Part shown: positions 17,764 through 27,488 of the stretch, one piece after another
Position numbering within the stretch: position 1 is the first letter of the stretch
How the letters are laid out: each line of letters starts with the position of its first letter
Assembly (NCBI RefSeq): GCF_000971055.1
Contig: NZ_LARW01000075.1
Coordinates: 20,836 to 84,835 of the forward strand
Direction of reading: 5' to 3'
Source: Sphingomonas sp. SRS2
Lineage (GTDB): Bacteria > Pseudomonadota > Alphaproteobacteria > Sphingomonadales > Sphingomonadaceae
DNA: 64,000 nt
Notes under the pieces: generated by a model
What the model saw: the letters and a program-made list of their open reading frames with translations, nothing else
The model's database searches: none
What the model was told of the DNA's origin: nothing
Translations under genes and position numbers: made by a program

Positions 17764-18506
17764 CAGGACTCCATATATTGGACGTCGCGCGTCAGACCCA
17801 GGAAACGCTGACCGCCGTCGAGGGTGATCGTCTGCCCGGTGATCGTCGGCACGCTGATCAGGAAGCGGAGCGCCGCGATGATATCCCCGACGTCGACCCC
17901 CCGCCCGAGCGCATTGAGATTGTGCACCTTGTCGAAATTCTCTCGGCTCTGCGGCCCGGATACCATCGTCACCGACGGGGCGATCGCGTTCACCCTGATG
18001 CGATCCGACGCCAGGCTGCGGGCAAGCAGTTCGTGCACCCCGGCAAAGGCGATCTTGGAAATGGTATAGGTGAAGAAGTCCGCGTTGAGCGCCGACAGCT
18101 TCGCGTCGAGCATGTTGACGATCAGCCCCGCCGCCCCGTCGGGCACCGCCGCGGCGAAAGCGCGCGACAGTAGAGCCGGTCCGCGCGCATTGGCGGCCAT
18201 ATGTATGTCCCAGGCCTCGGTCGTGAAATCGTCGAGCCCGTCATAGACGAATGTCGAGGCGCTGTTAACCAGCAGCGCGGGCGGCGGCATGCCATCCAAG
18301 GCGGCGATGACCCGATGGGCGCCATCCGCCGCCGCGAGGTCCGCCTGGACCGTACGAGCGCGCGGCAGGCCGGCGGCGAGCGCGCGGGCCTCGTCCCCCG
18401 AATTGCGATAATGGATCAGCACATCCCAGCCATCGGCCGCCAATGCCCTGGCGATCTCGGCCCCGATCCGTTTGGCGGCGCCGGTGACGATCGCGGTTCT
18501 GGCCAT
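17763..18506 (-). CDS. SDR oxidoreductase, FolM/pteridine reductase-like
   Basis: A 247-residue short-chain dehydrogenase. The cofactor loop reads TGAAKRIG; the Arg after the Gly-rich motif is typical of pteridine reductases and FolM and suggests NADPH. The catalytic Tyr-Lys pair lies in TYTISK, and the family-typical VNAIAPS and TGQTITLDGGQ follow. Being translationally coupled to the FolB-like gene supports dihydromonapterin or dihydrofolate reduction. The start at 18506 is preferred; an ATG at 18524 would add six residues. Confidence 0.75.
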   Translation of the reverse strand: MARTAIVTGAAKRIGAEIARALAADGWDVLIHYRNSGDEARALAAGLPRARTVQADLAAADGAHRVIAALDGMPPPALLVNSASTFVYDGLDDFTTEAWDIHMAANARGPALLSRAFAAAVPDGAAGLIVNMLDAKLSALNADFFTYTISKIAFAGVHELLARSLASDRIRVNAIAPSVTMVSGPQSRENFDKVHNLNALGRGVDVGDIIAALRFLISVPTITGQTITLDGGQRFLGLTRDVQYMES

Positions 18507-18600
18507 GCCGAATTCAGCTGTCATTGCCGCCTGCGATAGGCGCTGCCCGAAAATCGGGCAAGCCGGTCGGGGCGCCATGATATGATGCGCGCGGAGGGCG

Positions 18601-18631
18601 CTATCCACAGCTTATCCACAGCCTGTCCACA
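18601..18631. promoter_or_regulatory. Three DnaA-like boxes at 11-base spacing
   Basis: Three 9-base sites start at 18601 (CTATCCACA), 18612 (TTATCCACA, the exact E. coli consensus) and 18623 (CTGTCCACA). Their regular 11-base step places them on nearly the same face of the helix. They lie in the 142-base gap upstream of the FolM-like gene. A perfect 7-base hairpin (TGCCCGA/TCGGGCA, 18544-18560) lies between them and that gene. Confidence 0.6.
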
Positions 18632-18648
18632 ATTGGTGGGGAAAAGCC

Positions 18649-19284
18649 TCATGCCGCCGCCGATGGCCGCGCCGACATCTCGGCATGCCAGCGGGCCAGA
18701 GCGGGGCGGCCCTCGCGCGGATCGGGCAGGCGCGTCCCCATGCCGAAATCGATCGAGACGAGCGCGGCAATGTCCGCCATCGAGAAGTTTGCCCCCGCCA
18801 CGAAGCGCCGCTGTTCGAGTCGCGCGTCGAGCACATCGGCGAAAGCCGTCCACATCGTGCGGCCCCGCTCCACCATCGCCGGGATCTGTTCGATCGGCGG
18901 CCATTCCCCACTGACCGCGCGGCCGGCGAACACGCCCACCTTGTTCCGGAACGCGGCCGCCACCGCCTGAAAACAATCATGTTCGATGCGGCGAAGCCAG
19001 GACTCGATCAGGCCGATCTCCACCGGCGTCCTGCCGAACATTGGCGGGTCGGGCTGAAGGGCCTCGAAGTAACGGCAGATGCCGAGCGAATCGTCGATCA
19101 GCGTGCCATCGTCCAGCAACAGCACCGGTATCTGCCGCTGCGGGTTGATGCCGACAAAGTCGGGGTCGAGATGCTCGCCCGTCTTGATGTCGACCTGAAT
19201 CCGCTCGACGGCTATGCCCTTTTCGGCCAGGAAAATACGCACCCGGCGCGGGCTCGGCGCCCAATCGGCATCGAAAAGCTTCAT
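18649..19284 (-). CDS. Glutathione S-transferase family protein
   Basis: A 211-residue GST. The N-terminal thioredoxin-like domain has WAPSPRRVRIFLAEKGI, the QIPVLLLDDG cis-Pro segment and the DSLGICRYFE glutathione-binding loop. A helical C-terminal domain follows with NFSMADIAAL. Ser rather than Cys sits in the first active-site loop. The substrate is unknown. It precedes the FolM/FolB pair on the same strand but is separated by the DnaA-box gap. Confidence 0.88.
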   Translation of the reverse strand: MKLFDADWAPSPRRVRIFLAEKGIAVERIQVDIKTGEHLDPDFVGINPQRQIPVLLLDDGTLIDDSLGICRYFEALQPDPPMFGRTPVEIGLIESWLRRIEHDCFQAVAAAFRNKVGVFAGRAVSGEWPPIEQIPAMVERGRTMWTAFADVLDARLEQRRFVAGANFSMADIAALVSIDFGMGTRLPDPREGRPALARWHAEMSARPSAAA

Positions 19285-19388
19285 AAAAGCGCAACCTGAT
19301 TTTGCTTGGCAATCATCTGCGAACCGCTAAACGCGCCCGTCCGCGCCGTCCAGACGGTTCGGCATATCATACAGGATAGATTCGCGAA

Positions 19389-19979
19389 TTGATCACACTG
19401 GTTCCCATCGCATCGGTTGACCTTTTCGAGGTCGAAGAGCTTCTCGACGAGGCTTTTGGAACGGATCGCCACCAGCGGACCGCCTATCGCCTGCGCGAGG
19501 GGACCGACCCCGTTCCCGAACTGAGCCTCGCGGCGGTCGAGGATGGCGTGCTGGTGGGCTCGATCCAATGCTGGCCGGTCCAGCTCACCGATGCCGGAGG
19601 CAACATCGCTCCGCTGATCCTCGTCGGCCCGGTCGCGGTCCGCCCCGAAAGGCAGCGCGACGGCATTGGCCGCATGCTGGTGGCGGCGGCGCTCGACCGG
19701 TCGGACGTGCTGGACAGCGAGCCGATGATGCTCATCGGCGACGCGGACTATTATGATCGCTTCTTCGGCTTCTCCGCCCGGCACACTGGCGGATGGACCC
19801 TGCCCGGCCCCGTCGATCGCGATCGATTGCTGGTGCGGCTGCGCTCCGGCCAGCAGGTGCCGCCGCACGCGGCGCTCGGCCCGCGCGGCGCGGCGACGGG
19901 CCCTGATTCATCGCGGTCAGCCGAAGAACAAAGTGCATCCGCCCCGGCCGATCAGGCCCTTGTGCCCGGCGGCGATTGA
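19389..19979 (+). CDS. GNAT family N-acetyltransferase
   Basis: A 196-residue acetyltransferase. The acetyl-CoA-binding region reads LVGPVAVRPERQRDGIGRMLV (V-x-x-x-x-R/Q-x-x-G-I-G), followed by a YYDRFFGFSA segment as in the YhbS-like group. The start appears to be TTG at 19389, as no ATG lies close by in frame. The last 35 residues are low complexity (Gly, Ala, Ser, Pro) and may be a disordered tail. The substrate cannot be predicted. Confidence 0.8.
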   Translation: MITLVPIASVDLFEVEELLDEAFGTDRHQRTAYRLREGTDPVPELSLAAVEDGVLVGSIQCWPVQLTDAGGNIAPLILVGPVAVRPERQRDGIGRMLVAAALDRSDVLDSEPMMLIGDADYYDRFFGFSARHTGGWTLPGPVDRDRLLVRLRSGQQVPPHAALGPRGAATGPDSSRSAEEQSASAPADQALVPGGD

Positions 19980-19994
19980 CGGCACAGCGCCGTC

Positions 19995-20561
19995 ATGCCC
20001 GAGACGCGCCCTCCTCAGGATTTCGCCGGTCTGTCGCTCAGCGACATCGCCGCGCTGGGCGCGGAGAACAAGCTGCCGCCGGTCGAGAAATGGAATCCGG
20101 ATCATTGCGGCGATAGCCATATGCGGATCGCCAGCGACGGAACCTGGTTCCACGAGGGTTCGCCGATCGGACGCCCCGCGATGGTGCGCCTGTTCTCCAC
20201 CATCCTTCGTCGCGAAGCCGATGGCGGCTATGTGCTTGTCACGCCGGTCGAGAAACTGTCGATCGCGGTCGACGACGCGCCGTTCGTCGCCGTCGAACTC
20301 AAGAGCGAGGGTCGGGGCGAGCAGCGCCGCCTCGCCTTCCGGCTCAACACCGGCGATATCGTCATCGCCGATGGCGAGCATCCGCTCCGCGTTAGTGAAA
20401 AGGATGACGGACCACATCCTTATGTGACGGTCCGCAAGGGGCTCGACGCGCTGATCGCGCGATCGGTCTATTATGAGCTGGTAAACCTCGCACTCGACGA
20501 GGGGCATGAGCCTCCCGGCCTATGGAGCGAGGGCCAATTCTTCGCGCTCGACGCGCAATGA
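19995..20561 (+). CDS. DUF1285 domain protein
   Basis: A 188-residue protein matching DUF1285: the PVEKWNPDHCGDSHMRIASDGTWFHEGSPI core followed by two beta-rich subdomains, and the LVTPVEKLSIAVDDAPF stretch. The function is unknown. Its stop overlaps the start of the NUDIX gene (ATGA). It heads a tight three-gene unit with a CoA pyrophosphatase and the CCA-adding enzyme. Confidence 0.88.
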   Translation: MPETRPPQDFAGLSLSDIAALGAENKLPPVEKWNPDHCGDSHMRIASDGTWFHEGSPIGRPAMVRLFSTILRREADGGYVLVTPVEKLSIAVDDAPFVAVELKSEGRGEQRRLAFRLNTGDIVIADGEHPLRVSEKDDGPHPYVTVRKGLDALIARSVYYELVNLALDEGHEPPGLWSEGQFFALDAQ

Positions 20562-21169
20562 ACCGCCTCGCCGAGCGCCTGCGGCGCAGCTTCGCGGATC
20601 ATGACGAAACCGAAGCCGCGCCTCTGCTCGATCAGCCCGATCTGATTGCCGATGTAGGAAGGCTGATACACGCCGCGGTGCTGGTCCCGATCATCGATGC
20701 CCCGATACCCCGCGTCCTGCTTACCGTCCGCGACGCCGGGCTTCGCTCGCATGCCGGGCAAGTCGCCTTTCCCGGCGGCAGGCTCGATCCCGAGGATGAC
20801 GGCCCGATCGGGGCGGCCTTGCGCGAGGCGTGGGAAGAGGTCGGCCTGCCCGCCGATCGGGTAGACATCATCGGCGCGACTCGCTCGCATGCGACCGGTT
20901 CGGGCTACCTGATCACGCCGGTGATCGGCGTCATTCCCGACGGACTGGAGCTGAAGCCGCACGAAGCCGAGGTTGCCGGGGTTTTCGAGGTACCGCTCGA
21001 TCATCTGCTTGCCGAGGCAAATCATCTACGCAAATCCGCGATCTTCAACGGGATCGAAAGGCATTTCTATGAGATCGACTGGCCGGAAGAGCGCATCTGG
21101 GGGGTAACGGCAGGGCTGATCGTAAGCCTCGCCCCGCGTCTGCGCGGCGCCATCGGAACGCTGGCATGA
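20558..21169 (+). CDS. CoA pyrophosphatase (NUDIX hydrolase, NudL/YeaB-like)
   Basis: A 203-residue NUDIX hydrolase. The Nudix box lies at GGRLDPEDDGPIGAALREA continuing into WEEVGL, with the metal-binding REAxEExG present. The HAGQVAFPGG segment before it is characteristic of the CoA-specific NudL/PCD1 group. It would hydrolyse CoA to phosphopantetheine and 3',5'-ADP. It overlaps its neighbours by 4 bases at both ends. Confidence 0.9.
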   Translation: MNRLAERLRRSFADHDETEAAPLLDQPDLIADVGRLIHAAVLVPIIDAPIPRVLLTVRDAGLRSHAGQVAFPGGRLDPEDDGPIGAALREAWEEVGLPADRVDIIGATRSHATGSGYLITPVIGVIPDGLELKPHEAEVAGVFEVPLDHLLAEANHLRKSAIFNGIERHFYEIDWPEERIWGVTAGLIVSLAPRLRGAIGTLA

Positions 21170-22368
21170 CCCGTCTGCCCGATGCCGCCTGGCGCAACAA
21201 TGCCGGGCTTAACGCATTGATCGCCGCGCTGGGTGGGACTGAGGGCGATATCCGCTTCGTCGGCGGCGCGGTCCGCGACACGCTGCACGGCATGGCCGTC
21301 AAGGATATCGACTGTGCGACCCGGCTGCTCCCCGAAGAGAGCAGCCGCCGCATCGCCGCTGCCGGCTTCAAGGCGATTCCGACCGGGATCGCACATGGTA
21401 CCGTGACCGCCCTGCTCCCATCCGGACCGGTCGAGGTGACGACGTTGCGCCGGGATGTCTCGACGGATGGCCGCCATGCCGTGGTCGCCTTCACCGACGA
21501 ATGGCGAGAAGACGCAGCGCGGCGCGACTTCACGATCAATGCGCTTTCGGCCGATCCGTTGAGCGGTGAGGTCCATGACTATTTCGGCGGCATCGCCGAT
21601 CTGGAAAAAGGCATTGTCCGCTTCATCGGCGACCCGCTGCAAAGGATCGCCGAGGATCACCTCCGCATCCTGCGACTGTTCCGCTTCCACGCCCGCTTCG
21701 GTCGCGGCGCGCCGGATGCTGCTGGGCTCGCCGCCTGCATCGCCCGTGCGAACGACCTGATGGCGCTATCGCGCGAGCGGATTGCCGACGAACTGCTCAA
21801 GCTGCTGACCTGCCCCGATCCGGGGCCCACCGTACGGCTGATGGCCGACAATGGGATATTCCGCCCGATCATTCCGGAGATCGACGCTGCCGGCGTCGAG
21901 CGGCTCGTCACGCTGATCGCGCGCGAGCGGGAGGCCGGGATCGCGGGCAATGCCCTGCGGCGACTCGGCGCGCTGCTCCCGATCGATGCCGGGACTGCGG
22001 TGTCGATCGCAAAGCGCCTCAAGCTTTCAAAAGCCGCCACGCGCCGGCTCGAACAGGCGCTGTCGGATGCGGATTCGGCGCGCGCGCTGGCCTATCGCTA
22101 CGGACCTGAGGTCGCTGCGGATGTCCTGTTGCGCGGCGGCGATGACGTAGAAATGCTCGGACTGGAGCAGCTCACGAACTGGGAGCGTCCTCGCCTGCCG
22201 GTCGGCGGCGGCGACCTGATCGGGATGGGCCTGAAGGCGGGACCGACAGTCGCGGCGACGTTGCAGGCGATCGAGCGGCGCTGGATCGCCGAAGATTTTC
22301 CCGGCGGTGATCGCGTTACCGCGATCACCGCCGAAGAAGTCGATCAGGCCATTCGCTCGCGCAAATAG
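21166..22368 (+). CDS. cca: CCA tRNA nucleotidyltransferase
   Basis: A 400-residue class II nucleotidyltransferase. It shows RFVGGAVRD at the ATP/CTP binding loop, the catalytic DxD in KDIDCATR, RRDFTINAL and DYFGGIADLEKG, then the EDHLRILRLFRFHARFG motif and a helical tRNA-binding C terminus. It adds or repairs the 3' CCA of tRNA. The 3' end overlaps the convergent GGDEF/EAL gene by 25 bases. Confidence 0.92.
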   Translation: MTRLPDAAWRNNAGLNALIAALGGTEGDIRFVGGAVRDTLHGMAVKDIDCATRLLPEESSRRIAAAGFKAIPTGIAHGTVTALLPSGPVEVTTLRRDVSTDGRHAVVAFTDEWREDAARRDFTINALSADPLSGEVHDYFGGIADLEKGIVRFIGDPLQRIAEDHLRILRLFRFHARFGRGAPDAAGLAACIARANDLMALSRERIADELLKLLTCPDPGPTVRLMADNGIFRPIIPEIDAAGVERLVTLIAREREAGIAGNALRRLGALLPIDAGTAVSIAKRLKLSKAATRRLEQALSDADSARALAYRYGPEVAADVLLRGGDDVEMLGLEQLTNWERPRLPVGGGDLIGMGLKAGPTVAATLQAIERRWIAEDFPGGDRVTAITAEEVDQAIRSRK

Positions 22369-24128
22369 GCATAGGCCTGATCCGCGGGCAGCGGACGGGC
22401 GAAATAATAGCCCTGTGCGACGTCGCAACCCAGGCCGATCAGCGTTTCCACCAGCTCCTGCGTCTCGACGCCTTCGGCGGTGGTGGTCATGCCCAGCGCC
22501 GATGCGAGGCCGAGCACCGCGCGGACGATGGCGACCGAGTCGCGGTCCTCCAGCATCGGAGCTATGAAGCTGCGGTCGATCTTGAGCACGTCGATCGGCA
22601 GGCGTTGGAGATAGGCGAGGCTCGAATAGCCGGTGCCGAAATCGTCCATCGCGATCAGGACGTCGAGATCGTGGATCGCGCGCAACACATTGGCGATGCC
22701 ATCGGGGTCGCTGACGATACAGCTTTCGGTGAGCTCGATCTTGAGCCGGTTACCCCCGATGCCGCTCTCCATCAGCGCGGCATTCACGGCGGCGACGACA
22801 TCGTCGCGCTGGAACTGCACCGCCGAGACATTGACCGCCACGTGGACGGGCAACTGCATGCCGGCCTTGCGATCCCATTCGGCGAGCGTGCGGGTGGCGG
22901 CGCGCAGGGCCCAGCGTCCAAGCGGTACGATCAGTCCCGATTCCTCAGCGACCGGGATGAACTCGGCCGGCGAGATGGTGCCCTTCTCGGCATGCTCCCA
23001 ACGGGCGAGCGCCTCGAAGCCCGAAACCCTCCCGGTGTTGAGGTCGATCAGCGGCTGGAAGGCGAGCTGAAGCTGGTCGCGCTCGATCGCGCGGCGCAAT
23101 TCTGTTTCCAGGCTGAAGCGCTGGCGCGCGGCGGTGCTGTCGCACGCCTGATAGATTTCGGCATGCCCCGACTGCTTGGCGCGCTTCATCGCGAACTGGG
23201 CGTTGCGGATCAGGTCGTCGGCCGCGTCGATCGCAGAAGACATCATTGCGACGCCGACGGCGCAGTCGATCTTGATCTCCAGGTCGCCCAGGCGGATCGG
23301 GGTCGACAAACAGGCCTGCATACGCCGGGCCGCGCGCATCGCCTCCGAACTGTCGTCGGCGACGCTGAGCAGCACTGCGAATTCGTCGCCCGCGAGCCGG
23401 GCGAGCACATCACCCGCGCGCAACGCCGATATCAGCCGCCGGGCCACCGTAATGATCAGTTCGTCGCCGGCCAGGGATCCGACGCCTTCATTGACCCGGC
23501 TGAAGCGCGTGAGATCGACCAGCAGGACCGCGAACTGGCGGCCTTCGGTCTCGAAATTGAGCATCGCGCTTTCGACCTGCTCGGTGAAGGCGGCGCGGTT
23601 GGGCAGGCCGGTCAGGCTGTCGCGCAGCATCTGCGAACGCAGCGAACGCTCGCCTTCGACTTGCTGGGTGCGATCGATCAGCGAAACCATGCAACGCGGA
23701 GCCTGCGATTCGCTACCGCTCAGGCGCGCCAGCCGGATCGCGAAGTGGCGGCCACTGATGCCGTCGCCCTCCTCCATATCGAAGGATCTTTCCTGTTCGT
23801 CGGAAAGCAGGAATGCCTCGACCACCGGCAGCAGCGGGAGAGCTATGCCGGCGCAAAGATCGCTTCCGGCGTCCGCCTCGATGAAGCTGCCTCGGCGATC
23901 GGCGAGCTGCAAAAATGCCCGGTTTCTGGTCAAAATTATCGGCTTGCGATCGACCAGTGCGACGATGGCGATCGCGATCGGTAGCGTGTCGATGAACTCT
24001 TGCCGCTCGGCGCTGCGGGGCGTGTCGAGCAGTTCCTGAAAGGCGACGGGCAGGATATGCGTCGGCGACGCGGCAGGCTCGAGACCCTTACCGGCTGGTA
24101 TAACTATCTGGGTTTTCGCCGCCCGCAT
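22344..24128 (-). CDS. PAS-GGDEF-EAL cyclic-di-GMP protein
   Basis: A 594-residue cytoplasmic protein. A PAS-like N-terminal domain (about 45-155) precedes a GGDEF domain whose motif reads AGDEF (246-250), and an EAL domain beginning near residue 340 with intact EAL (372-374), DDFGTGYSS, KIDRSFI and TAEGVET motifs. The EAL residues for metal binding and catalysis are present, so phosphodiesterase activity on c-di-GMP is likely. The Gly-to-Ala change in GGDEF does not by itself exclude cyclase activity. No membrane helix is seen. Confidence 0.9.
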   Translation of the reverse strand: MRAAKTQIVIPAGKGLEPAASPTHILPVAFQELLDTPRSAERQEFIDTLPIAIAIVALVDRKPIILTRNRAFLQLADRRGSFIEADAGSDLCAGIALPLLPVVEAFLLSDEQERSFDMEEGDGISGRHFAIRLARLSGSESQAPRCMVSLIDRTQQVEGERSLRSQMLRDSLTGLPNRAAFTEQVESAMLNFETEGRQFAVLLVDLTRFSRVNEGVGSLAGDELIITVARRLISALRAGDVLARLAGDEFAVLLSVADDSSEAMRAARRMQACLSTPIRLGDLEIKIDCAVGVAMMSSAIDAADDLIRNAQFAMKRAKQSGHAEIYQACDSTAARQRFSLETELRRAIERDQLQLAFQPLIDLNTGRVSGFEALARWEHAEKGTISPAEFIPVAEESGLIVPLGRWALRAATRTLAEWDRKAGMQLPVHVAVNVSAVQFQRDDVVAAVNAALMESGIGGNRLKIELTESCIVSDPDGIANVLRAIHDLDVLIAMDDFGTGYSSLAYLQRLPIDVLKIDRSFIAPMLEDRDSVAIVRAVLGLASALGMTTTAEGVETQELVETLIGLGCDVAQGYYFARPLPADQAYAYLRERMA

Positions 24129-24200
24129 CGTCCGACCGCATTAGCAGCCGAGGGTTAACGCTCTGTTTCGAAGCAGTTAGGGGTTCGGTTACCCGCGACG

Positions 24201-26453
24201 CTAGCCCCCGAAACGATTGTCGCGCGGGAAGCCGACCGGCGGCATCCGGCCCGCCGCGCCGCGCGCCGCGCGCCACGGAGTCAGATCGGTCTCGGTACGG
24301 GTACGGCCGCTGTCGCCGCCCATCGTCCAGCTTAGACCGTCGTCCAGCCGGAAGCTGATGACGTCCGACAGTCCGCCATCCTTGTAGCGCTGAATGGTGA
24401 CACCCTGCCCGCGTGACATGCGCGGCAACTCGCTCAGCGGGAAGATCACCATCTTGCGGTTATCGCCGATGGCCGCGACATAATCGTCCGCAGTCGAAAC
24501 CGGATGGATCACCTTGAGTCGTCCGCCCTCGCGCAGGTTCACCACCTGCTTGCCCTTGCGGGTCTCGGCGGTCACTTCGCCCATGTCGACGACGAAACCC
24601 TTGCCCTCGGCCGAGGCCAGCAGCAGCTCGTTACCGGCCTTCGCGACCAGCAGCGCGGCGACGCGCGCATCGGCATCGATGTCGGCGAACAGCCGCACCG
24701 GTTCGCCAAATCCGCGCCCGCCGGGCAGCTTATCGGCGGGCAGCGTGTAGAAGCGCCCCTGATCGGTCGCGAGCAGGATGCGATCGGTGGTCTGTGCGCG
24801 GATCGCATAGGACGGACCATCGCCCTCCTTGAACTTCACCGCGGCGATCGCGGCGTCGTCGACATGGCCCTTCATGGCGCGGATCCAACCCCGTTGCGAC
24901 AGGATCACCGTCACCGGCTCGCGCTCGATCATGGCCTCCAGCGGGATCTCCCGCGCCGGTCCGGCTTCGGACAGCGTGGTTCGCCGCGCGCCAAGCTTCG
25001 TCTCTGGCCCATAGCGGTCGCGCAGCGCGGTGAGGTCACGCTTCATCCGGGTGCGCTGACGCGCCGGGCTCTCGATCAATGCTTCCAGGCCCTTGCCCTC
25101 GGCATCGAGCGTGTCCCGCTCCTTCTTGATCTCATACTCTTCGAGACGGCGCAGGCTGCGCAGGCGCATGTTGAGGATCGCCTCGGCCTGGCGGTCGGTC
25201 AGGCCGAATTCGGCGATCATCACCGGCTTGGGCTCATCCTCTTCGCGGATGATCTGGATCACCCGGTCGAGGTTGAGATAGGTGATCAGATAGCCATCGA
25301 GCAATTCGATGCGATCGGCGATCTTGGCGAGCCGATGCTGCGAGCGCCGGATCAGCACCTCGAACTGATGCTTCAGCCAGGCCGACAGCACGTCCTTGAG
25401 GCTCATCACGCCGGGGGTCCGGCTGGCGTCGAGGACGTTCATATTGAGCGGCACGCGAGTTTCGAGGTCGGTCAGCCGGTACAGGCTCTCGGTCAGCGTG
25501 TCGGGATCGACGGTGCGGCTGCGCGGCTCAAGGACGATCCGGATGTCTTCGTCGCTCTCGTCGCGAACGTCGGCAAGGATCGGCAACTTCTTGTCGTTGA
25601 TGAGCTCCGCGATCTGCTCGATCAGCTTGGATTTCTGAACCTGGAAGGGGATGTGGCTGACGATGAGGTGCCACCCGCCCCCCTTCTCGTCGACCTTCTC
25701 GATCAGTGCGCGGACGCGAAAGGCGCCCCGCCCGGTCGCATAGGCCTCGGCGATCAGCGCCCGATTGTCGACGAGCACGCCACCGGTCGGGAAATCTGGC
25801 CCCTGCACGAACTGCATCAGCTCGGCGGTGTCGGCCTCGGGCTTGTCGATCAGCAGCACCGCCGCGTCGATCAGCTCGGCGACATTGTGCGGCGGGATCG
25901 ATGTCGCCATGCCGACGGCGATGCCGCTAGCGCCATTGGCGAGCAGATTGGGGAACAGGCCGGGGAATATTTCCGGCTCTTCTTCCTCGCCATTATAGGT
26001 CGGACGAAAATCGACCGTGCCTTCATCGAGCCCGGCCATCAATTCACCGGCGGCGGCGGTTAGGCGGGCTTCGGTATAGCGCATCGCCGCGGCGTTATCG
26101 CCGTCGATATTGCCGAAATTGCCCTGCCCGTCGACGAGCGGATAGCGCAGCGAAAAAGTCTGCGCGAGGCGAACCATCGCGTCATAAACCGACTGATCGC
26201 CATGCGGATGATATTTGCCGATGACGTCGCCGACGACCCGCGCGCATTTCTTATAGCCCGACGCGGGATCGAGCCTCAGCAACCGCATCGCCCAAAGCAA
26301 CCGGCGGTGAACGGGTTTCAGGCCGTCGCGGACATCGGGTAGCGAGCGCGCCGTGATCGTCGACAGCGCATAGACCAGATAACGGTCGGAAAGCGCGCTA
26401 TCGAAAGGGGTGTTGCGGATGCTGTCGTCGGGCAGCTCGGCGATATCGGTCAT
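24201..26453 (-). CDS. parC: DNA topoisomerase IV subunit A
   Basis: A 750-residue type IIA topoisomerase A subunit. It has the [11 protein letters not shown] start of the winged-helix region, [22 protein letters not shown], and the catalytic Tyr at about residue 126 in [11 protein letters not shown]. The C-terminal half forms the beta-pinwheel; its repeats are less regular than in GyrA and no GyrA-box is evident, which supports ParC. It decatenates daughter chromosomes with ParE. Confidence 0.92.
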   Translation of the reverse strand: MTDIAELPDDSIRNTPFDSALSDRYLVYALSTITARSLPDVRDGLKPVHRRLLWAMRLLRLDPASGYKKCARVVGDVIGKYHPHGDQSVYDAMVRLAQTFSLRYPLVDGQGNFGNIDGDNAAAMRYTEARLTAAAGELMAGLDEGTVDFRPTYNGEEEEPEIFPGLFPNLLANGASGIAVGMATSIPPHNVAELIDAAVLLIDKPEADTAELMQFVQGPDFPTGGVLVDNRALIAEAYATGRGAFRVRALIEKVDEKGGGWHLIVSHIPFQVQKSKLIEQIAELINDKKLPILADVRDESDEDIRIVLEPRSRTVDPDTLTESLYRLTDLETRVPLNMNVLDASRTPGVMSLKDVLSAWLKHQFEVLIRRSQHRLAKIADRIELLDGYLITYLNLDRVIQIIREEDEPKPVMIAEFGLTDRQAEAILNMRLRSLRRLEEYEIKKERDTLDAEGKGLEALIESPARQRTRMKRDLTALRDRYGPETKLGARRTTLSEAGPAREIPLEAMIEREPVTVILSQRGWIRAMKGHVDDAAIAAVKFKEGDGPSYAIRAQTTDRILLATDQGRFYTLPADKLPGGRGFGEPVRLFADIDADARVAALLVAKAGNELLLASAEGKGFVVDMGEVTAETRKGKQVVNLREGGRLKVIHPVSTADDYVAAIGDNRKMVIFPLSELPRMSRGQGVTIQRYKDGGLSDVISFRLDDGLSWTMGGDSGRTRTETDLTPWRAARGAAGRMPPVGFPRDNRFGG

Positions 26454-26503
26454 GGCCCGACCCTAGCTGGGAACGCAGGCGCTTCCAAGTTCCTCGCTCG
26501 GGC

Positions 26504-27391
26504 TCACTCGTCCGCGGCAACCTCGGCCATCAGCCATTCGCGAAACGCCTTCACCTTGGCGCTATTGAAGCGATGTTCGGGGCAGACCAGCCAGAAGTCG
26601 CTGCCGCTGCCGACATGCGGGAAGAGCCGGACGAGACGGCCGGTCGCCAGTTCGAAGCGCCAGAAACGCGGGGTCAGCATCGCCAGTCCATCGCCGGCAA
26701 TCGCCGCCATTCCCTCGATCACCTGCGAGTCGACGTGGAGCGAGTAGCGGGCGAAATCCTCCCGGACGGTCACGCCAACCTGATCGAACCATGCCCGCCA
26801 CCAGACATCGTCGGAGTTCAGCCGAAGCACCTCAAGCAATTGGGAAGGCTCGTCGAAAGGCCCCACCCGTTCCAGATAGGCAGGGCTGCACATCGGCGTG
26901 AAATCGGCGGGAAACATCTTCACCGCGCGCAGCCCGGGCCAATCGCCCTGACCTATGCGGATCGCGACGTCGACGCCATCATGGCCGAAATCCGCCAGGT
27001 CTCCCGTCGCGAGCAGACGGATGGCGATATCGGGCCGCGTCATCTGGAACTTGGCCAGGCGCGGCCCCAGCCAGCTTGCCGCGATACCCGGCGCCGCGCT
27101 TATCGTCAGCACGCCGCTCTCAACCTCGCGCACCTTGCCGAACGCCTCGTCGAGCATGTCGAACGCCGTCGAGATCTGCGGCGCCAGCCGCTGCCCCGCC
27201 GGGCTCAGCGACACCCGCCGTCCCGATCGCACGAACAGGCTGGTGCCCAACCGATCCTCGATCATCCTGACCTGATAGCTGACCGCCGCCTGGGTCATCG
27301 CCAGCTCTTCCGCGGCGCGGGTGAAGTTCAGGTGGCGGGCCGCCGCCTCGAACACCCGGACCGCACTCAGCGGGGGAATCTGTCGCGCCAT
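26504..27391 (-). CDS. LysR-family regulator (GcvA-like)
   Basis: A 295-residue LysR regulator. The N-terminal helix-turn-helix (SAVRVFEAAARHLNFTRAAEELAMTQAAVS) belongs to the GcvA/TrpI-like subgroup. The effector domain begins near residue 92. It is divergent from a pair of very small genes across about 97 bases that contain two palindromes, so these genes are the natural candidates for its regulation. The effector is unknown. Confidence 0.9.
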   Translation of the reverse strand: MARQIPPLSAVRVFEAAARHLNFTRAAEELAMTQAAVSYQVRMIEDRLGTSLFVRSGRRVSLSPAGQRLAPQISTAFDMLDEAFGKVREVESGVLTISAAPGIAASWLGPRLAKFQMTRPDIAIRLLATGDLADFGHDGVDVAIRIGQGDWPGLRAVKMFPADFTPMCSPAYLERVGPFDEPSQLLEVLRLNSDDVWWRAWFDQVGVTVREDFARYSLHVDSQVIEGMAAIAGDGLAMLTPRFWRFELATGRLVRLFPHVGSGSDFWLVCPEHRFNSAKVKAFREWLMAEVAADE

Positions 27392-27394
27392 ATC

Positions 27395-27433
27395 GATAAA
27401 CTCACCTTATCTATGACAATCGATAACCGATTG
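27395..27433. promoter_or_regulatory. Two palindromes in the LysR divergent promoter region
   Basis: GATAA-N7-TTATC spans 27395-27411 and CAATCG-N5-CGATTG spans 27417-27433. Both are perfect inverted repeats of 17 bases, spaced one helical turn or two apart, right next to the LysR start. They are plausible binding sites for the LysR protein. Confidence 0.55.
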
Positions 27434-27488
27434 GCGTGAAGGAAGGAATGTCCATATTTAAAAGGTCTTCGAGACCATGGAGATGACA

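Noticed and set aside
18601..18631. Calling the DnaA-box cluster the chromosome origin
   Set aside because: Only three boxes, no AT-rich unwinding region next to them, and no usual origin neighbours such as dnaA, dnaN, hemE or parAB in the window.
24504..26063. A 519-codon plus-strand frame
   Set aside because: It is fully antisense to parC, whose catalytic motifs are intact.
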